Source: Proteobacteria bacterium SG_bin6 (lineage in GTDB: Bacteria; Pseudomonadota; Alphaproteobacteria; Sphingomonadales; Sphingomonadaceae). From it: a stretch of 30,682 nt of DNA. A program made the translations under genes and the position numbers. The stretch is taken from positions 1 through 30,682 of the forward strand of contig LWDJ01000048.1 of assembly GCA_002083435.1 (NCBI GenBank). The letters are read 5' to 3'. A model generated the notes under the pieces. That model ran no database searches and was not told where the DNA came from. It was given only the letters and a program-made list of their open reading frames with translations. Of this stretch, positions 30,130-30,682 are shown piece after piece. Position 1 is the first letter of the stretch. The number at the start of each line of letters is the position of its first letter.

Positions 30130-30682
30130 ATGATCAGCGCTGTTCTGCTGGCGCCGCTGGGCGCGTTGCTGCTGGGCTATGCGCTCGGATCGGTGCCGTT
30201 CGGCCTGCTGCTCACCGCCGCCGCCGGCGCGGGGGACATTCGCCAGATCGGATCGGGCAATATCGGCGCGACCAACGTGCTGCGCACCGGGCGCAAGGGG
30301 CTCGCCGCGCTCACCCTGCTGCTCGATGCGGCGAAGGGGTTCGCGGCGGTGATGCTCGCCGATGCGCTGTGGCCCGGCCAGGCGCCGATCGCGGCGGCGG
30401 CGGCGTTCCTGGGGCATTGCTATCCGGTGTGGCTGGGGTTCAAGGGCGGCAAGGGCGTCGCGACCCTGCTCGGCATCGTGCTCGCGCTCCACGCGCCGAG
30501 CGCGCTGGTGTTCGCCGGCGTCTGGCTTGGGCTGCTGGCGGCGGTGCGGATTTCCTCGGCGGCGGGGTTGAGCGCGGCGATCAGCGCGCCGGTGAGCGCG
30601 GCGTTTTTCGGCCGGCTCGATCTGGTGCCGCTGCTGCTCGCGCTCGCGGCGATCGTGCTGTGGCGCCACCGCGCCAATATCG
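30130..30682 (+). CDS. plsY: Glycerol-3-phosphate acyltransferase PlsY (runs off right edge)
   Basis: The plus strand from ATG 30130 is open to the end of the window (184 complete codons). It reads an integral membrane protein of the PlsY family, which transfers acyl groups from acyl phosphate to glycerol 3-phosphate, the first step of phospholipid synthesis. The conserved loops are visible: G-S-V-P-F-G-L near 20-26, then G-S-G-N-I-G-A-T-N-V-L-R-T-G near 42-55, and later G-H-C-Y-P-V-W-L-G-F-K-G-G-K-G-V-A-T near 95-112. GAGGGGAG lies just upstream (30117-30124), five bases before the ATG. A GTG directly before the ATG is a less likely alternative. The C-terminus lies outside the window, though most of a normal 190-220-residue protein is present. 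Confidence 0.95.
   Translation, partial: MISAVLLAPLGALLLGYALGSVPFGLLLTAAAGAGDIRQIGSGNIGATNVLRTGRKGLAALTLLLDAAKGFAAVMLADALWPGQAPIAAAAAFLGHCYPVWLGFKGGKGVATLLGIVLALHAPSALVFAGVWLGLLAAVRISSAAGLSAAISAPVSAAFFGRLDLVPLLLALAAIVLWRHRANI

Noticed and set aside
1..30682. CRISPR arrays, tRNA or rRNA genes, insertion sequences, phage or toxin-antitoxin genes
   Set aside because: Looked for repeated spacer-like arrays, tRNA cloverleaf ends, transposase or integrase motifs and small paired genes; none was found. The repeats present are short intergenic hairpins.

Overview
The window looks like ordinary chromosome from a high-GC alphaproteobacterium, most likely a sphingomonad (Sphingomonas or a close relative). 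The grounds are the family-level match of almost every gene, the adjacent divergent lysC/ubiG pair, the PhaR/PHA genes, a large TonB-dependent receptor, and several GC-rich hairpin repeats of the kind scattered between sphingomonad genes. I see no rRNA, tRNA, CRISPR array, transposase, integrase or phage gene. Coding density is very high; the longest gap without a gene is about 230 bases (9466-9695). Long antisense reading frames are common and are compositional shadows.

Left part (1-6.5 kb): the start of a TonB-like protein runs off the left edge. Then come a divergent cupin/ArsR pair, a nitronate monooxygenase, a one-pass membrane protein, a pair of hairpin repeats, aspartate kinase (lysC) divergent from the ubiquinone methyltransferase ubiG, a tiny two-helix membrane protein divergent from an exported methyltransferase-like protein, and a 74-residue possible OB-fold protein.

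Middle (6.6-17.2 kb): the polyhydroxyalkanoate (PHA) regulator phaR stands back to back with a short PHA-synthase-like hydrolase and an acetyl-CoA acetyltransferase, which ends in a strong terminator. A 1266-residue TonB-dependent receptor follows, with its own terminator. Alanine racemase, an MHS-type MFS transporter and 3-hydroxyisobutyrate dehydrogenase are then read on the minus strand.

The most striking region is 17.25-24.28 kb, an eight-gene minus-strand run with overlapping or closely spaced genes. In transcription order it encodes an SPFH/SHOCT protein, two zinc-ribbon DUF4178 proteins, a 53-residue membrane peptide, a DUF350 membrane protein, a membrane-anchored polyamine aminopropyltransferase (SpeE type), a Tat-exported flavin oxidoreductase and S-adenosylmethionine decarboxylase (SpeD). 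It reads as a dedicated membrane-associated polyamine pathway tied to an envelope-stress type module. Its biochemical role is, to my knowledge, not established.

Right part (24.4-30.7 kb): an isonitrile-hydratase-like DJ-1 protein, a DedA membrane protein downstream of a class A penicillin-binding protein, a LacI-type regulator, a 33-bp-arm inverted repeat, glutamate racemase (murI), and the start of plsY, which runs off the right edge. The window thus holds alr, murI, a PBP and lysC, all feeding peptidoglycan or its precursors, but spread over separate transcription units.
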